In this document: positions 28,145-36,214 of the stretch, piece by piece
Layout of the letters: the number at the start of each line of letters is the position of its first letter
How positions within the stretch are numbered: position 1 is the first letter of the stretch
Source: Hominiventricola filiformis
Lineage (GTDB): Bacteria > Bacillota > Clostridia > Lachnospirales > Lachnospiraceae
Direction of reading: 5' to 3'
Length of the DNA stretch: 64,000 nt
Assembly (NCBI RefSeq): GCF_020686965.1
Contig: NZ_JAJEPS010000001.1
Span: forward strand, 434,001 to 498,000
Translations under genes and position numbers: made by a program
Notes under the pieces: model-generated
The model's database searches: none
Told to the model about the DNA's origin: nothing
Seen by the model: only the letters and a program-made list of their open reading frames with translations

Positions 28145-28875
28145 TCACCCCTCATTCTTCTTTCAATTCTTTCTTTCGCCTGCTGCACTTCTCTTGAATA
28201 CTCTGTGTCTGTCAATCCTTTGTTCCATACGTGCTGATATGCACCCGTCACGCCGTAGTTGTAAGCCGTCAACACTTCTGCTTTCGTGTCGAACCTCTCT
28301 TGCAATTCTGCCAGATAATCTACACCAACCATGATGTTAAAATAAGGGTTTTCCACATTGTCCACATTCAGTCTGTGCATACGTTCTTCATGCCATTTTG
28401 CCAATACCTGCATATATCCTGTTGAACCCTCACTGCTGGTTGCGTCCCATCTGTACCCGCTTTCTGTTTCAATGATTGCCAGTACCAGTGCATAGTCAAC
28501 GCCGTTCTGCTTGCAAATTATGTATGTGAATTGCTGCATACATTCCGGGAAGTACCCGCCGTGGTCTGCGTAGTCCTCCGGCACTTCATATCTTGTCCAG
28601 CCCTCTAATTCCTCACCGGACCAGTCAAGGGACATAAGGTTGAACGGGTACGGCTCCTGCTGCACTGCTTCCGTGGTCGGCGGTGTCGGTTCCGGTTCTT
28701 TGGTATCTTCCGGCAGACTGTTTGCAGCTGGCTTGACTGCTGCCCCTACTGTAAACACAATCACAACCACTGCCAGCAGTCCTGCTGCAATGTAATTGCC
28801 GTATGCCTTAATTGCCCTTTTTATCCTCTTTCGCCTTAATATGCGGCGCAGCCTTGTTTTTCTTCCTGTTTCCAC
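28138..28875 (-). CDS. Membrane-anchored lytic transglycosylase
   Basis: The 245-residue protein has a very basic N-terminus, a membrane helix (about 28-48), a Pro/Glu-rich linker and a lysozyme-like SLT domain. The segment LAIIETESGYRWDATSSEGS with Glu136/Glu138 and later GYMQV and YNYG are the usual soluble-lytic-transglycosylase motifs. It would cleave peptidoglycan outside the membrane. In conjugative elements such enzymes open the wall for DNA transfer, but no transfer genes are present here. It overlaps the 3' end of the rep gene by 68 bases. Confidence 0.82.
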   Translation of the reverse strand: METGRKTRLRRILRRKRIKRAIKAYGNYIAAGLLAVVVIVFTVGAAVKPAANSLPEDTKEPEPTPPTTEAVQQEPYPFNLMSLDWSGEELEGWTRYEVPEDYADHGGYFPECMQQFTYIICKQNGVDYALVLAIIETESGYRWDATSSEGSTGYMQVLAKWHEERMHRLNVDNVENPYFNIMVGVDYLAELQERFDTKAEVLTAYNYGVTGAYQHVWNKGLTDTEYSREVQQAKERIERRMRGEW

Positions 28876-29881
28876 TTCGTTTTCCTCCTTGTCCTGCCTT
28901 TTTTGGCTCTTTTTTCCACATTTTCAAGTAAATATGCCACCCGGTCTGTTCATAAAAGACCGCTTCACATGACACAATGTTGTAATTGCTATATATCTTT
29001 CTAAACTCTTCCAGCCCTGCGTCCGGTGATTTTGCCAGCTGTTCCACTTTCCTTTTGCTGTACTTGAAATCATTGCACTTTTCTTCCGGTGCGTTCAGAT
29101 TTCGGCTGTACTTCCAGTGGTTCTGGTCACGCTGCTGTTTCTCCCCGCCGTCCTCTCTGGTTGTTTCCGGGCGGTCAAGGTTTCTGCTGCTGGAATAGCG
29201 TTTCTTGCCCTGCGGGTCCTTGACAATATACTTGCAAAGTCCCTCTATTCCGTTTTCATTCATTTGCAATCGGTCTGCATTTACCCAGCCCAGCTGTTTT
29301 ATACTGGCTCTGTATTCCGGGTCTTTTGTCTTTTTCCAGTTAATGCGGTCTTTTGTCCACATTAGTTCCACGTCGTCACGGTCAAGCCCACCATTCATAA
29401 TGATATGGTGGTGTATACGCTTAATGCTTTGACCGTCCTTTGTGTACTTGTATTCTGTTACCAGTATGTATTTGAGTGGTTCAAGCCCCAGTTTCTTTCT
29501 GCGGTATGCTATGCGCCGCAGGTAGTTTGTCACAATGTTTTCTGCTTCTTCGACTGTTTCCGGCAGGTTTTCTGCGTCATAGGTGCATGACGTGTGCAGG
29601 TCCCCTATGTGAAAGTTGCCATTTCCCAGCTGCACCAGATACCGTTTGGCGTTCTTGTCGTTAAGGTCTTTTTGCTTTTGGGCATTGACTTTTCTTTTCT
29701 TACCCCTCTTCCCTCTGGCTGCCTGCTCTGCTGCTTCTGTTCGTGGTATTATGTCCACTTCTCTATAATTGGCACAGTCTGTCTTCTTCTCTCTGATAAA
29801 CACCACTGCACTTCCTTTTCTGTCTGATACCTTTTTCAGCGTATAAGGGTACACCAGAAGTGCGGTGGTTCTATCCTCCAT
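28808..29881 (-). CDS. HUH rolling-circle replication initiator (ORF2/G2P type)
   Basis: About 357 residues. The central domain has motif 1 (NFHIGDLH), the metal-binding HUH motif in RIHHHIIMNGG (about residues 157-160) and a single catalytic tyrosine candidate in GLCKYIVKDP (about Y218), all in the order expected for a Rep of the ORF2-G2P group. It should nick one strand at an origin and start rolling-circle replication. The C-terminus is very basic (KKAGQGGKRSGNRKKNK). A TTG at 29884 is an alternative start, but AGGA is better placed for the ATG at 29881. A long leader upstream carries a candidate antisense RNA. Confidence 0.82.
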   Translation of the reverse strand: MEDRTTALLVYPYTLKKVSDRKGSAVVFIREKKTDCANYREVDIIPRTEAAEQAARGKRGKKRKVNAQKQKDLNDKNAKRYLVQLGNGNFHIGDLHTSCTYDAENLPETVEEAENIVTNYLRRIAYRRKKLGLEPLKYILVTEYKYTKDGQSIKRIHHHIIMNGGLDRDDVELMWTKDRINWKKTKDPEYRASIKQLGWVNADRLQMNENGIEGLCKYIVKDPQGKKRYSSSRNLDRPETTREDGGEKQQRDQNHWKYSRNLNAPEEKCNDFKYSKRKVEQLAKSPDAGLEEFRKIYSNYNIVSCEAVFYEQTGWHIYLKMWKKEPKKAGQGGKRSGNRKKNKAAPHIKAKEDKKGN

Positions 29882-29962
29882 CAATCCTGTTTATTATCCA
29901 TACAGCGTATATATAAATTTATATATTTCGTAGGAATGTTAATACCCCATACAAGCCCGTTT

Positions 29963-29984
29963 AGCAGGGATAAAACCCGCTATT
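29963..29984. repeat. Imperfect inverted repeat in the rep leader (possible nick site)
   Basis: The plus strand reads TAGCAGGGATAAAACCCGCTA, two arms with one mismatch around an A-rich loop. It sits about 80 bases upstream of the rep start. Rolling-circle double-strand origins often carry such a hairpin with the nick in the loop. This is only a candidate. Confidence 0.4.
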
Positions 29985-30011
29985 TTCAAGGACTTTTCAG
30001 CCCTAAAATGT

Positions 30012-30040
30012 TTGACTTGTAACCGCCAATATGGTATAAT
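30012..30040 (+). promoter_or_regulatory. Promoter for a candidate antisense RNA in the rep leader
   Basis: TTGACT (30012-30017), a 17-base spacer and TATAAT (30035-30040) make a near-consensus sigma-A promoter on the strand opposite rep. There is no coding sequence after it, and an intrinsic terminator begins only about 36 bases downstream. Confidence 0.75.
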
Positions 30041-30046
30041 AAACGT

Positions 30047-30122
30047 GTATTGAATTATTAACATATTGACTTTTGAAAAGCCTTTGATTTTGTGTTTCCG
30101 GCACAGCTTCAAAGGCTTTTTG
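30047..30122 (+). ncRNA. Candidate countertranscribed RNA controlling rep
   Basis: A ~75-base RNA would run from the promoter at 30012-30040 to the hairpin at 30076-30120. It is antisense to the leader of the rep mRNA. Countertranscribed RNAs in rep leaders set copy number in rolling-circle plasmids such as pT181 and pLS1. The call rests on promoter plus terminator and position, not on homology. Confidence 0.55.
30076..30121. terminator. Bidirectional intrinsic terminator in the rep leader
   Basis: Perfect 12-base arms AAAAGCCTTTGA (30076-30087) and TCAAAGGCTTTT (30109-30120) enclose a smaller TGTG/CACA stem. T-runs exist on both strands. It can end the candidate antisense RNA on the plus strand and the upstream small gene on the minus strand. 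Confidence 0.8.
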
Positions 30123-30132
30123 CTTGCCATTT

Positions 30133-30318
30133 TTACAATGCTCTGTATAACTCTTTGCGGCTCTCACCGCACCAGATTTTCTGCCCATCTTCCGTCTGTA
30201 CGGTCACTATTCCGTCCCTAAATCTGTACCCGGCAATTATCTTGCCCCGGTGCCATTTGCCGTCAAAATAGATTTCCGCTGGCTGTCCCTCGACGTATGG
30301 GAAATTATCTGCGCTCAT
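30133..30318 (-). CDS. Small unknown element protein (61 residues)
   Basis: The start overlaps the stop of the lectin-fold gene as ATGA. The protein (YFDGKWHRGKIIAGYRFRDG) looks like a small SH3-like beta barrel of the kind seen in phage and plasmid accessory proteins. No family is assigned. A terminator follows. Confidence 0.6.
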   Translation of the reverse strand: MSADNFPYVEGQPAEIYFDGKWHRGKIIAGYRFRDGIVTVQTEDGQKIWCGESRKELYRAL

Positions 30319-31352
30319 TCGTCCTGCGCTCCTGCGTGTGCTTCCGCACCCGCTTTCAGTAAATCAGTTGCCAGTTCCCAGCTTTCCAAGAATAAAGCGG
30401 AACGGAGCGAAACGCTGCCGCTGACGAAAGAACGGGCGTCGTTCAAGAACAGCGCACCAGCGCCACCGCCGGAAGTGAGGTAGAAACTCGAACCCCGGAT
30501 AGGCACGGCTTCTTCAAGTTCGCTGTCTGCCCATATTCCGGCTGTTTCGTTCTTCCAATCGTGCGGTACAATTCCCAGCTTGTACGCAATTTCCGGCACG
30601 TCTTCCAACTCTTCCAGCTGCAATTCTGCAATGTGGCAGCCGTCCCAGTCCTTTTCTATCTTTTCTGCGGTTGACATAACCACACCGCCGTCACTGCTGC
30701 CGTACAGCTTCAATGGCTTTCCGTTTACCTCTGCAACGGTCCAGTCCGGGGCTTCGTCCTTGTAGCCCTCAACTGCTGCGTCATTGTCCTTTGTGTACTC
30801 CACAACACCTTTATGCAGGCGTAAGCCCGTTACAAATTCCCAGAAGTTGCCGCAGATACCGAACACGCCGCCTGCGGTTCCGTCATGTGACCATGTAAGC
30901 GGGTCACACCCGGTCAGTGTTCTTCCGGCGCTGTCGTATACAACGCCCTTTTCCTGCGGGTTGTCTTCATTGCTTCCGTGGTTCGTGTTGCCGCCTATCG
31001 TGTGCCCCAGTTCTTCTGCTTCATGCAGTAAGTAGGCAAATTCTGTGTTTGTCATAAGGTGCCAGCCCTCACCCTTTCTGGCGCAGGCTGCCGCCGCTTC
31101 ATCAAGTGTGATTGTGTGGCGTGGCTGCTGGTACGGCAGTGACACTGCAACGTCACCGCCCATACTCTTAATGGTTGTGTTGTGGTACTGTGAAATCAGA
31201 ATTGCCGGGACAATCTTGTTTCTGATTTTGAACATTTCCGGCACGTCCTCCGGGTTGTACGTCCCCGGCTCCATGTAAAACATGGTCATGTAGTTTGGCA
31301 GTCCCAGTCTGTCTTTGACAATGACCGCTTTTTTCTTCACAAATTCTTTCAT
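30315..31352 (-). CDS. C-type-lectin/FGE-fold protein resembling a DGR target protein
   Basis: The 345-residue protein has the formylglycine-generating-enzyme-like fold used by phage receptor-binding and diversity-generating-retroelement (DGR) target proteins: EGWHLMTNTEFAYLLHEA, then VFGICGNFWEFVTGLRLH and, near the end, RGSSFYLTSGGGAGALFLND followed by ARSFVSGSVSLRSALF. That last segment matches the usual variable region and its conserved frame (GxxAGxFxLNxxxARS..., GFRxAL). No reverse transcriptase or template repeat is in the window. The start has AAGGAGG 7 bases upstream. It may be a cell-surface or virion-type binding protein, but no export signal is visible. Confidence 0.75.
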   Translation of the reverse strand: MKEFVKKKAVIVKDRLGLPNYMTMFYMEPGTYNPEDVPEMFKIRNKIVPAILISQYHNTTIKSMGGDVAVSLPYQQPRHTITLDEAAAACARKGEGWHLMTNTEFAYLLHEAEELGHTIGGNTNHGSNEDNPQEKGVVYDSAGRTLTGCDPLTWSHDGTAGGVFGICGNFWEFVTGLRLHKGVVEYTKDNDAAVEGYKDEAPDWTVAEVNGKPLKLYGSSDGGVVMSTAEKIEKDWDGCHIAELQLEELEDVPEIAYKLGIVPHDWKNETAGIWADSELEEAVPIRGSSFYLTSGGGAGALFLNDARSFVSGSVSLRSALFLESWELATDLLKAGAEAHAGAQDE

Positions 31353-31459
31353 TTGCGTTTTTCCTCCTTGTATCTGGTATGATTTTTATTTGAACAGCCT
31401 TGCTGCTATTCACTGCTATTGACTTTTGAAAAACCTTTGTTTCTGCTGCTGCCCGGCGC

Positions 31460-31597
31460 TCACGCTGACTGCTTTTCTTTCTTCTCCGGCTCTGGCTGTG
31501 TCACTGTCACGGTGACTTTCACGCCCTCCCGCTGGGATATAATCAGCGCCAGCGTTTCAAAAAAGCGCTGGGCATTGAATGTTCCTTGTACTTCCAT
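31460..31597 (-). CDS. Small element protein (45 residues)
   Basis: MEVQGTFNAQRFFETLALII followed by a charged tail. AAAGGAGGG lies 7 bases upstream of the ATG, and the gene follows the 59-residue gene by 14 bases. No family recognised. The strong ribosome-binding site and position in the operon support it. Confidence 0.6.
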   Translation of the reverse strand: MEVQGTFNAQRFFETLALIISQREGVKVTVTVTQPEPEKKEKQSA

Positions 31598-31611
31598 TCC
31601 TGCGCCCTCCT

Positions 31612-31791
31612 TTATACGGACTGCGGCGCAATTTTCTGTGCCATGCCCTTTGCAAATCTTATGCCCTGCATGAACACCAGAAAGTCTTTCTTTTCCTGCG
31701 GTTCAAGTTCCCCCAGAAAAGCCATGACCTCTGTTGCTTCCTGCTGGTTTTCAGTTGCAATCATGGTTTCCATGTTTTTAACTTCTGTCAT
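31612..31791 (-). CDS. Small element protein (59 residues), first gene of the leftward operon
   Basis: MTEVKNMETMIATENQQEAT and further helical sequence ending AQKIAPQSV. AAAGGAGGA lies 7 bases before the ATG. It is the first gene after the leftward promoter controlled by the operator array, so it may be an early regulator or transcription factor accessory. No family recognised. Confidence 0.6.
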   Translation of the reverse strand: MTEVKNMETMIATENQQEATEVMAFLGELEPQEKKDFLVFMQGIRFAKGMAQKIAPQSV

Positions 31792-31826
31792 GGTCTGTTC
31801 CTCCTTTCATGCTGTGTGGTTTCGCA

Positions 31827-31944
31827 AGCGGTAAACGCTTCTGTTGTAGCGGTTACTGCTTGTTTAACTATATATTATAGCGGTTACTGCTATTTGTCAA
31901 CCCTTTTTCCGTTTTTAATATTGACTTTTTTAGCGGTTACTGCT
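31827..31944. promoter_or_regulatory. Four-site operator array between divergent element promoters
   Basis: Three exact copies of AGCGGTTACTGCT (31848-31860, 31879-31891, 31932-31944) and one variant AGCGGTAAACGCT (31827-31839) are imperfect palindromes. Centre spacings are 21, 31 and 53 bases, close to whole helical turns. One site lies in the spacer of the rightward promoter (TTGACT 31921-31926, TATTCT 31944-31949, 17-base spacer). Another lies in the spacer of the leftward promoter (TTGACA 31900-31895, with TATAAT 31879-31874 at 15 bases or TAATAT at 17). They are the probable binding sites of the adjacent XRE/CI-like protein. Confidence 0.8.
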
Positions 31945-31979
31945 ATTCTTTAAACATAAAAGAAAGGCGGTGAAGTCAA

Positions 31980-32444
31980 ATGACTATCAATGAACGTGTG
32001 AAGCATTTTAGAAAAGATGTTTTGCACATCAGCCAGACTGAATTTGCAGTAAGTCTGGGAATGAAGCAAACTGGCGTCAGCTACATGGAACGGGACGGCT
32101 CAACCGTCACTGACCAGACAATCAAGGCAATCTGTCTTCTTTATAATGTGAATGAAGAATGGTTGCGCACTGGTTCTGGTGAAATGTATATACAGCCGGA
32201 CACATTCAGCCTTGACGACTTCGTGAAGTCTAAAGGTGCCACGGGTCTTGAATTGGAAATCATAAAGACGTACTTTGAACTTGACCCAGAAATTAGAAGA
32301 ACTGCCGTGGAATTTTTCAAACGCAGGCTTGTTGCTGCTGTTACTGCGGACCCTGCATTGTTAGTTCCAGACAATCCAGAAGATTTAGAAGCCCAGTGCC
32401 CGCCCGTTGACACTGGCAGTGTTTCCGGGACAGACGCCGGGTGA
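31980..32444 (+). CDS. XRE/CI-like repressor of the element
   Basis: The 154-residue protein has an N-terminal helix-turn-helix of the XRE class (NERVKHFRKDVLHISQTEFA, then SLGMKQTGVSYMER) and a short C-terminal helical part. There is no peptidase-like CI domain. Start at 31980 follows AAAGGCGG. It is transcribed from a promoter whose spacer contains an operator, so it is probably autoregulated and holds the element in the integrated, repressed state. An imperfect hairpin without a T-run follows at 32430-32462. Confidence 0.82.
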   Translation: MTINERVKHFRKDVLHISQTEFAVSLGMKQTGVSYMERDGSTVTDQTIKAICLLYNVNEEWLRTGSGEMYIQPDTFSLDDFVKSKGATGLELEIIKTYFELDPEIRRTAVEFFKRRLVAAVTADPALLVPDNPEDLEAQCPPVDTGSVSGTDAG

Positions 32445-32681
32445 TAACGCACCCAGCGTCCCCCCGCTATTTACAAATTATAAGTTGCGTTGCTCCATTG
32501 AAATCTAAATTATAATAAATAGTGTTTATGCTGCTGTAATAGATTGCGTACACTCTGCAATCATACCAGTGTATATATTTTTTTATCATGTGTGACCACC
32601 TTTCCGGCGTGGCAAGGCTGGGCGCACTCACTATTATAATTTCTATGTTTTTGTGGATATTCGCAAGAAAGGTGGTTTTAT

Positions 32682-33521
32682 ATGGGATTACGTTTTAGAA
32701 AAAGTGTAAAAATTGCCCCCGGCGTCCGTCTTAATATCGGCAAGAAAAGTGTCGGTGTCAGTGCTGGTGTCAAAGGGTATCGAAAAAGTATAAATAGTAG
32801 TGGTAGGGTCACAACCAGCATAGGAACCCCCGTTTCTGGTGTCTCTTATGTTAAGACTGAAAATTTGAAAAGCAAAAGTAAAAAGCCAGCCAGTAGCCGT
32901 GTTTCTTCCACTGCTACTGCTGCCAGTTCCTCTGCTTCTTCTCCTGCTGTCGCTCCTGCTCCTGTTAAAGTTCAGAAAGCAGCTGTGCAGCCAAAAGAGA
33001 AGTTGCCAAAGACCACGGCAGTTTTGCAGGAAAGACCAGACGCCAGCTTTGCTGTGTTCGGCGTCGTTGCTCTGGCTTGTGCCGTGTTCCTCTTTGCTTC
33101 TTCTCATGTTATTTTTTCAGTTGTTGCCGCCCTGTTCGGTATCTTCTGTCTGTATAGCTTTATACACATAAAGCGACACCCGGAAGACCCACGATACATC
33201 ACGGAAGAACAGCTGACACGCTGGGGGCAGCTGGTACACTCCGACGCAAAGACCGTTTCCCAGCTGCAAAAAGCGTCCGTTCCTGTTCTGGTGGATTTAA
33301 AGAAGCGTGCTGCGTGGCATTATGAGCAGGTTTCTTCCGTTGGCTTCGGTCCAGACGTTTCATACTACGGTCAAGCCTTGATTGACGTACAAAATCAGAT
33401 TGTTGCTTTATCTGAATTTGTCATGCTGCAAGGTGATAACCCTAAACAGGATTTAGAAAACTATTCTTCTTTTGTAAGTCAGAAAATAACAGCCTTTACA
33501 GACGACATTCTGAAAGACTAA
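32682..33521 (+). CDS. DUF4236 membrane protein
   Basis: The N-terminus MGLRFRKSVKIAPGVRLNIG and the following GKKSVGVSAGVKG match the DUF4236 module that is common in mobile elements. A Ser/Ala/Pro-rich linker (about 75-110) precedes two hydrophobic helices (about 125-160) and a soluble C-terminal domain. Function unknown. It has AAAGGTGG 9 bases before the ATG. The 237-base gap before it (32445-32681) is AT-rich and may contain a promoter, but I see no clear consensus. Confidence 0.75.
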   Translation: MGLRFRKSVKIAPGVRLNIGKKSVGVSAGVKGYRKSINSSGRVTTSIGTPVSGVSYVKTENLKSKSKKPASSRVSSTATAASSSASSPAVAPAPVKVQKAAVQPKEKLPKTTAVLQERPDASFAVFGVVALACAVFLFASSHVIFSVVAALFGIFCLYSFIHIKRHPEDPRYITEEQLTRWGQLVHSDAKTVSQLQKASVPVLVDLKKRAAWHYEQVSSVGFGPDVSYYGQALIDVQNQIVALSEFVMLQGDNPKQDLENYSSFVSQKITAFTDDILKD

Positions 33522-33661
33522 TAAAACAAAATGCCCCGGTCGTGCTGGGAACACTTCCGAGGCATGCAAAGATATGTCATACCAGATACAACAATACCGT
33601 CTGCAATTTTGATTATATCACCAGCAGGCGGGAAATGAAAGGAAATGCAGGTGATACAATA

Positions 33662-35032
33662 GTGAAAAAGATTGATTTAAGCCCGGAACTTGTCCGGGTT
33701 GCTTTATATATAAGGGTTTCCGGGGAAGAACAGAAAATAAAAGGTCTGTCACTGGAAGCCCAGCAAGAACGACTGGAAGCATACGCAAGGGAACGTGGCT
33801 GGGTCATTGTTGGAATTTACATTGACGCTGCCAAGACCGCCAGAAAGAACATTCATAAAAGAACCGACTTTCAACGCATGATGGACAGTGTGAAGCGTGA
33901 TGAAGTGGATATTCTGCTTTTCTGCCGCCTTGACCGCTGGTTTCGTTCCGTGGCAGATTATTATAAAATCATGGAAGTTCTGGAAGCGCACAACTGCGAC
34001 TGGAAAACCACTGATGAAGAATATGACACCACAACCGCAAACGGGCGTCTGTATATTAACGTGAAGCTGTCCATTGCCCAGAATGAAGCGGATATTGACG
34101 GGGAACGAATAGACGTTGTATTTGACAGTAAGATTGCCCACGGCACCGTTGTTTCCGGCTCTGCTCCCTTTGGCTTCCGTGTTAATGAGGAAAAGCGGCT
34201 GGAAGTTGTGCCAGAAGACGCAGCCATTGTGCAAGACGCTTTCAACTACTTTGAAACTTCGATTTCCCAGCGTGCTACTGTCCGCTATATCCGGGAAACC
34301 TACGGCGTGAACTGGTGTGACGCCACTTTCCGGCGTATGCTGAAAGAAAAGCTGTATACTGGGGTGTATGACCGGGGCGGCAGGTTCAATGACCATTTCT
34401 GCCCGGCAATCATCAGCAAGCAGCAGTTTGACCGTGTGCAAGCGCTTCTGGAACGCAACGCACGTTCTGTTCCGTCTGGCAAGGTATATATTTTCACTTC
34501 CATTCTGACTTGCGCTGAATGTGGGCATAAACTGGTCGGGTACAAGTCAAGTGATTATTATTATTACCGCTGCAACCAGCATTTCCAGCGTGGGCGCTGC
34601 TCTCATAATCATTCAGCCCGTGAAGACGTCGTGGAAAAGTGGCTGTTTGAACATCTGGCAGAGGAACTGGAACGCTGCCAGCTGGAATGGGAAGTTGCCG
34701 CAGCCAAAAAGAAAGCGTCCGTTGCCCGCACTGATAAAGCAGCACTGAAACGGAAGCTGACCAAGTTAAAAGAATTATATGTGAATGACTTAATAGACAT
34801 TGAGGACTACAAAAGGGACTATCAAATATATACTGCTGCACTTAAACAGATACCGGAACCCAGCATTGAACCGCCGCCAGACTTCGCAGCCGTCCGCAGG
34901 CTCCTTGATAATGATTTCAAAACAATTTATGAGAATTTGACCCGTGAAGAAAAACGCACGCTTTGGCGTTCTGTCATTAAAGAAATTAGAATTGATAATG
35001 ACCAGAATATCACGGGTGTTGTTTTTGGGTAG
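33662..35032 (+). CDS. Large serine recombinase (integrase) of the element
   Basis: About 456 residues. N-terminal resolvase domain with catalytic serine in ALYIRVSGEEQ (S20 from the GTG), the RLDRWFRS segment, a recombinase domain (APFGFRVN through LYTGVYDR), a zinc ribbon (CAECGHKL ... CNQHFQRGRCSH) and a coiled-coil motif near residues 350-410. This is the full order for a large serine integrase that joins attP and attB. I prefer the GTG at 33662 because AGGTGA is 7 bases upstream; an ATG at 33635 is also possible. The gene ends 22 bases from the inferred left crossover point. Confidence 0.9.
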   Translation: MKKIDLSPELVRVALYIRVSGEEQKIKGLSLEAQQERLEAYARERGWVIVGIYIDAAKTARKNIHKRTDFQRMMDSVKRDEVDILLFCRLDRWFRSVADYYKIMEVLEAHNCDWKTTDEEYDTTTANGRLYINVKLSIAQNEADIDGERIDVVFDSKIAHGTVVSGSAPFGFRVNEEKRLEVVPEDAAIVQDAFNYFETSISQRATVRYIRETYGVNWCDATFRRMLKEKLYTGVYDRGGRFNDHFCPAIISKQQFDRVQALLERNARSVPSGKVYIFTSILTCAECGHKLVGYKSSDYYYYRCNQHFQRGRCSHNHSAREDVVEKWLFEHLAEELERCQLEWEVAAAKKKASVARTDKAALKRKLTKLKELYVNDLIDIEDYKRDYQIYTAALKQIPEPSIEPPPDFAAVRRLLDNDFKTIYENLTREEKRTLWRSVIKEIRIDNDQNITGVVFG

Positions 35033-35056
35033 TGTTGTACTAACGTGACACTACCC
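35027..35056. repeat. Perfect 9-base inverted repeat at the left element end
   Basis: GGGTAGTGT and ACACTACCC flank 12 bases and overlap the recombinase stop codon. It lies against the inferred crossover dinucleotide at 35054-35055. It could be a recombinase-binding arm or a terminator for the recombinase gene. Confidence 0.6.
35054..35055. other. Inferred left attachment core (GG)
   Basis: On the minus strand the junction reads GTACAGACG-GG-TAGTGTCACG. Host sequence is before it and element sequence after it. GG occupies codon positions 1-2 of Gly378 of the interrupted protein, the same phase as in the right copy. Confidence 0.65.
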
Positions 35057-36214
35057 GTCTGTACATTGAGCAGCTGAACCGTACCGCTCTCTTCACCAGG
35101 ATGATTGACATCTTCCAGCTCCCAGCCGCCTTCACCGACTTCTACTTTGAAACTGATGCTTCCTGCTGTTACGTCAAGATCTGCCAGGTTCATGGCCGGC
35201 ATGGTTGCGGCAGATCCGCCAGTGGTAGAAGAACTGTTATTTCTGCTTCCGCCGGTAGCTCCGGTGGCTCCGGTCTCACCGTCTTTACCATTGTCACCAT
35301 TTTTACCTGAATCTCCGGATGCACCTTCGCCTCCTGCCTGTCCCTGCTCACCGTTCTCTCCCTGGTCACCGGACTCTCCGTCCTCGCCATCGATGGCGGT
35401 GATATTGAAGGTAGGCGGTACCCACTCATCAGATGCAGCAATTTTAATGTTGGAAGGTCCATCTGCATTGATGCCTGCCAGCGTCAGTCTGGCGCTTCCG
35501 CTGCCGCCCACGATTTCCTGGGTATCCAGATAAATGCTCATGCCATTTGCCAGATTTAGACTGGATCCTGCTGCCAGCACCTGCCATGCCTGATCTTTGG
35601 TCACCAGCTGCACGATTCCTTCTTCCAGATAAGTAAACTCTACAAATCCTTCTGCGGATGCGCTGTCCTGTCCTGCCAGTTCGATCTGGATGGTCGGAGA
35701 TACTGCCATATATTTTGTATCGCTCAACTTCCAGAGAATATTGGAGAAGGAAAGCTCATAACCATTGTTATCTGTCACATACTTGTCTCCGGAACTGGAA
35801 AGTACCGTCTGCGCCGGAGCATTGTAACTGGTCATCAGCCCGGAATCCACCTGATCCATATCCACAATCGCGCCATCCGCAAATGCACTCAGAGAAGCGT
35901 CATTGTAATGGATAAAGCTGTCTTCTTCTACCTGGACCGTCTGCCCTTCCAGGTCTTTCAGACTGATCGTTCCCATAGAATTGGTATGCCAGGAACTTCC
36001 AGCCACAAACTGATCTGTTACTACTTCCAGCGTGTCATCATCCTGTTTGGCAGTGTCCAGCACATATCCATCTGCACGGAAGGATACTGCACGCTGTCCG
36101 CTTAACAGTACTCCTGCCGCCACCATAAGGATCAGGGCAATCACTCCCAGAGCGCTCAACGCCAGAAAGCTTTTGTTTTTCCTCATATGTTACTCCCTTT
36201 CTACCCACGCACTT

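Larger units (their letters stand above)
26104..35055 (+). mobile_element. 8.95-kb serine-recombinase integrative element with HUH Rep
   Basis: The element splits a surface-protein gene. The proposed crossover dinucleotide is GG (minus strand) at 26105-26104 and 35055-35054. Both copies are the first two bases of a glycine codon in the host frame, so joining them restores LLNVQTG-TPGTTFNS. Excised circle length would be 8,950 bases. Rightward genes: repressor, DUF4236 protein, recombinase. Leftward genes: two small proteins, FGE/lectin-fold protein, small protein, Rep, lytic transglycosylase, unknown, ASCH, two DUF2786 proteins, zinc-ribbon protein. No capsid, portal, terminase, relaxase or coupling protein was seen, so it is closer to an integrative plasmid or satellite than to a phage. 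Its codon use and short overlapping genes differ from the surrounding operon. Confidence 0.88.
34927..36186 (-). pseudogene. 5' part of interrupted surface-protein gene (membrane anchor and collagen-like rod)
   Basis: Residues 1-378 are host sequence: membrane helix (about 10-29), a DGYV beta module (about 38-260), a collagen-like Gly-X-X rod (266-313, GEDGESGDQGENGEQG and so on), a Ser/Thr linker and the start of an FN3-like domain ending LLNVQTG. The remaining 41 codons are read from the inserted element and have no similarity. The upstream paralogue (36215-38608) has its rod at the same distance from the anchor. The protein is truncated after the rod unless the element is excised. Confidence 0.85.

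Noticed and set aside
26104..35055. Intact prophage or filamentous phage
   Set aside because: No capsid, portal, terminase, coat or Zot-like gene is visible, despite the Rep and integrase.
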